Shown here: piece after piece, positions 62,265 to 64,000 of the stretch | Layout: each line of letters opens with the position of its first letter | Numbering within the stretch: position 1 is the first letter of the stretch | Source of the DNA: Cichorium intybus | Lineage: Eukaryota; Streptophyta; Magnoliopsida; Asterales; Asteraceae | Assembly (NCBI GenBank): GCA_023525715.1 | Contig: CM042013.1 | Location: 77,235,494 to 77,299,493, forward strand | Reading direction: 5' to 3' | DNA: 64,000 nt | Translations under genes and position numbers: made by a program | Notes under the pieces: generated by a model | What the model saw: only the letters and a program-made list of their open reading frames with translations | Told to the model about the DNA's origin: nothing | Database searches by the model: none

Positions 62265-63240
62265 ATCTTAAGAGCTCAACAATAATATAAGTGCACAAAC
62301 AGTTGATAAGAACGAAATGTAAAGACAGTAAGATTAAAGCACTAGGAATGGAAAGAACAATACAAGAACATATATGAACAAGATAAGATTTGATGGAATG
62401 AGAGGATTTTATATATCAAAGATGAATCGTTACAAATCAGCTCTCAAAACATGAGGACTTAGTGAAGACTTGGTCTCCCTTTTATAGACTAAAGGAAAAC
62501 CTCTGGACAATATCCTAAGGACTGAAGAGCAGGCAACACGTCTATCTTCAGTCAGACAAGATGGTTCTAAATATTATAATAATACAATGTCAGACTAGGG
62601 TGACTTATCTAGAATATAAAAATGTAAATAGTACATGAGACATGCTTCTAAAAGACTACGCCTGATCTAGTGTAATCATTTCCTATAACTTGAGGCTCTT
62701 ATCTTGTCTTATCTTTATCTTCAGTCTTCAGTCTACATTGATGTTGATAGAAGAATGTTTGTTTGAATTCACCTAAGTTGTTGCACCGAAATCCTGAATG
62801 GATTTCAGTATCTTGACTTTTCGGAACATATACTTCCGAATCAGGTGATCTTCGGATATTGAGTATACTTCTGAGCTTGATGTCTTCTGAGCGTTAGCAT
62901 GCTTCCGGATAAGTTGGTCTTCTGATCTTCATGTCTTCTGAGATCTTCTTTTTTGCAAGGTTCCGAAATCCAAGGCTGGATTTCGGTAAAACATATTTCG
63001 GTATACACAGTGCATTCGGATAAAGCCATATTCATTAATAAGCAAAGCATGATTCGGAACATATATATTAGAAGCAACCTATTGTTTTCATTACTTAAGA
63101 CATTTAGGAACATTACATTCATTTTAACAACCTAACATAACCAAACATTCCAACAAAATATTGTTTAAGTACCACCAACACAAACTATCAAAGTAAACGC
63201 AAACACCGGGTTGGCCAACTACCCGTTCTGAACAATAACA
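62265..63240 (-). mobile_element. Solo LTR, right part
   Basis: Continuation of the LTR begun at 43394. It has short diverged repeats CTTCCGGAT / CTTCTGAGC / TTCGGA at 62815-63060. A minus-strand TATAAAAGGG box lies near 62485, suggesting minus orientation. No internal domain accompanies it. Confidence 0.8.
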
Positions 63241-63245
63241 GTTTG

Positions 63246-63350
63246 TGTGGAACATGGCTTGAAGAAACAAGATTTATATGGAAGGTAGAGCATTCAATTA
63301 TAGAGCAACTTTAAAGGATTTGATCACATCCACCTTTGATATTATATAAT
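63246..63350. repeat. Segmental duplication, block 2, copy B (right part)
   Basis: It resumes homology to 31585-31690 (GGAAGGTAGAGCATTCAATT). Confidence 0.9.
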
Positions 63351-63884
63351 TTGTGTTAAAATAAGGAGTGCTCCCCGCGCGTTAGCGGAAACCTTGTTAT
63401 CATTTGAAAAACACAATCTACCAAATACATAAGAATGTTCGAAAAATGATTAAAAAATATTTTGCAAAAACAAGAATTACTTCAAAAACATGTATGCATA
63501 CAAATTTGTAAAATAAGTAATTTTGTAGAAACTAATTTTTAACAAACTATGTTGTAAAACAAGATGTAAAAAGTATGAAAATAAATAATATTGAATAAAC
63601 GAAGCTCCTAATACCAAATGAGAAAAAAGATTAAGACTTTAGCAAAATTGTAGGTTTGTAAAAAAAACTAGACTAATATCATAAAAAGGAATAGTTACCG
63701 CATGAACAAATAAGAAATTACTAAAGTTAGGAAGGTAATATGATAATTTTAATTGGTAAAATTGTAAGAAAAACATTGGGTTTTTAATAAAAGTAAAATT
63801 AAGGCTTGAATTGAAAAAAAGAAAAAGTACAAGGAGTATTTATAAGACATTAGTAAGTTTAAGGGGCTAAAATAAAAAATCATA
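63351..63884. other. Copy B-specific insertion or divergent spacer
   Basis: About 530 bp has no counterpart in copy A. It begins near GGAGTGCTCCCCGCGCGTTAG and is AT-rich afterwards. Ends and class are unclear. Confidence 0.4.
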
Positions 63885-64000
63885 CTATTTAGCCAATGGC
63901 ATGTCGTTATATATGGCGAAGCGCATCAACCCGACAAGGTAAAGTAAGTGTATTTTGTGTTCTCTTTTTAATTTTTATATATTTTTCTTAACTTTCAGTT
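63885..64000. repeat. Segmental duplication, block 2, copy B (end of window)
   Basis: It matches 32060-32170 (CAATGGCATGTCGTTA; CAAGGTAAAGTAAGT), where copy A leads into the p24-delta fragment. A second p24-delta copy may follow beyond the window. Confidence 0.8.

Overview
The window is repeat-rich nuclear DNA of a flowering plant, most likely a eudicot. Intergenic sequence is AT-rich, with long (TA)n, (GA)n and (ATT)n tracts. Primer-binding sites match plant initiator-Met and Asp tRNAs, and Ty1/copia, Ty3/gypsy (Athila-like), MULE, CACTA, LINE and MITE-like elements sit inside one another. The species cannot be fixed from the sequence. No bacterial-style operon is present.

Host sequence is sparse. 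At 1-1125 are coiled-coil exons resembling a kinesin-14, probably decayed. At 5402-5831 and 41022-41399 (both minus) are two paralogous two-exon genes for small secreted peptides with a CYCC cysteine framework, like the plant ESF1/MEG family. At 32764-38498 are two exons of a p24-delta cargo receptor, split by a CACTA element that landed four bases before the splice acceptor. Blocks around the peptide genes (about 4602-10880 and 40131-41895) and a second block (31074-32170, and 42868-43388 continued at 63246-64000) are paralogous and in the same order. A tandem segmental duplication of about 35 kb therefore underlies the window, and each copy serves as an empty-site control for insertions in the other.

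Region by region: 1-4.6 kb holds kinesin-like exons with a MITE, a foldback and hairpin cluster, and a truncated Athila-like LTR with gag. 4.6-10.9 kb is peptide gene A, interrupted downstream by a 4.5 kb MULE. 10.9-15.2 kb has a LINE scrap, TA tracts and a 960 bp palindrome. 15.2-20.4 kb is a young Tork-like copia element (minus). 20.4-23.0 kb is unassigned. 23.3-30.9 kb is a full-length copia element inside a TA microsatellite. 31-38.4 kb contains a 322 bp CACTA MITE and a 5.46 kb CACTA element carrying VPS41-like exons and paired inverted tRNA-like sequences. 38.9-40 kb is a 5'-truncated LINE. 40.1-42 kb is peptide gene B. 43.4-63.2 kb is a three-level nest: a solo LTR containing an Athila-like element, which contains a non-autonomous copia element.

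The retroelements follow the usual gag-protease-integrase-RT/RNase H order (copia) or gag-protease-RT/RNase H-integrase plus a third ORF (Athila). Most are inactivated by stops readable as C-to-T changes, as expected for methylated silenced DNA. Divergences were counted by eye and are approximate.
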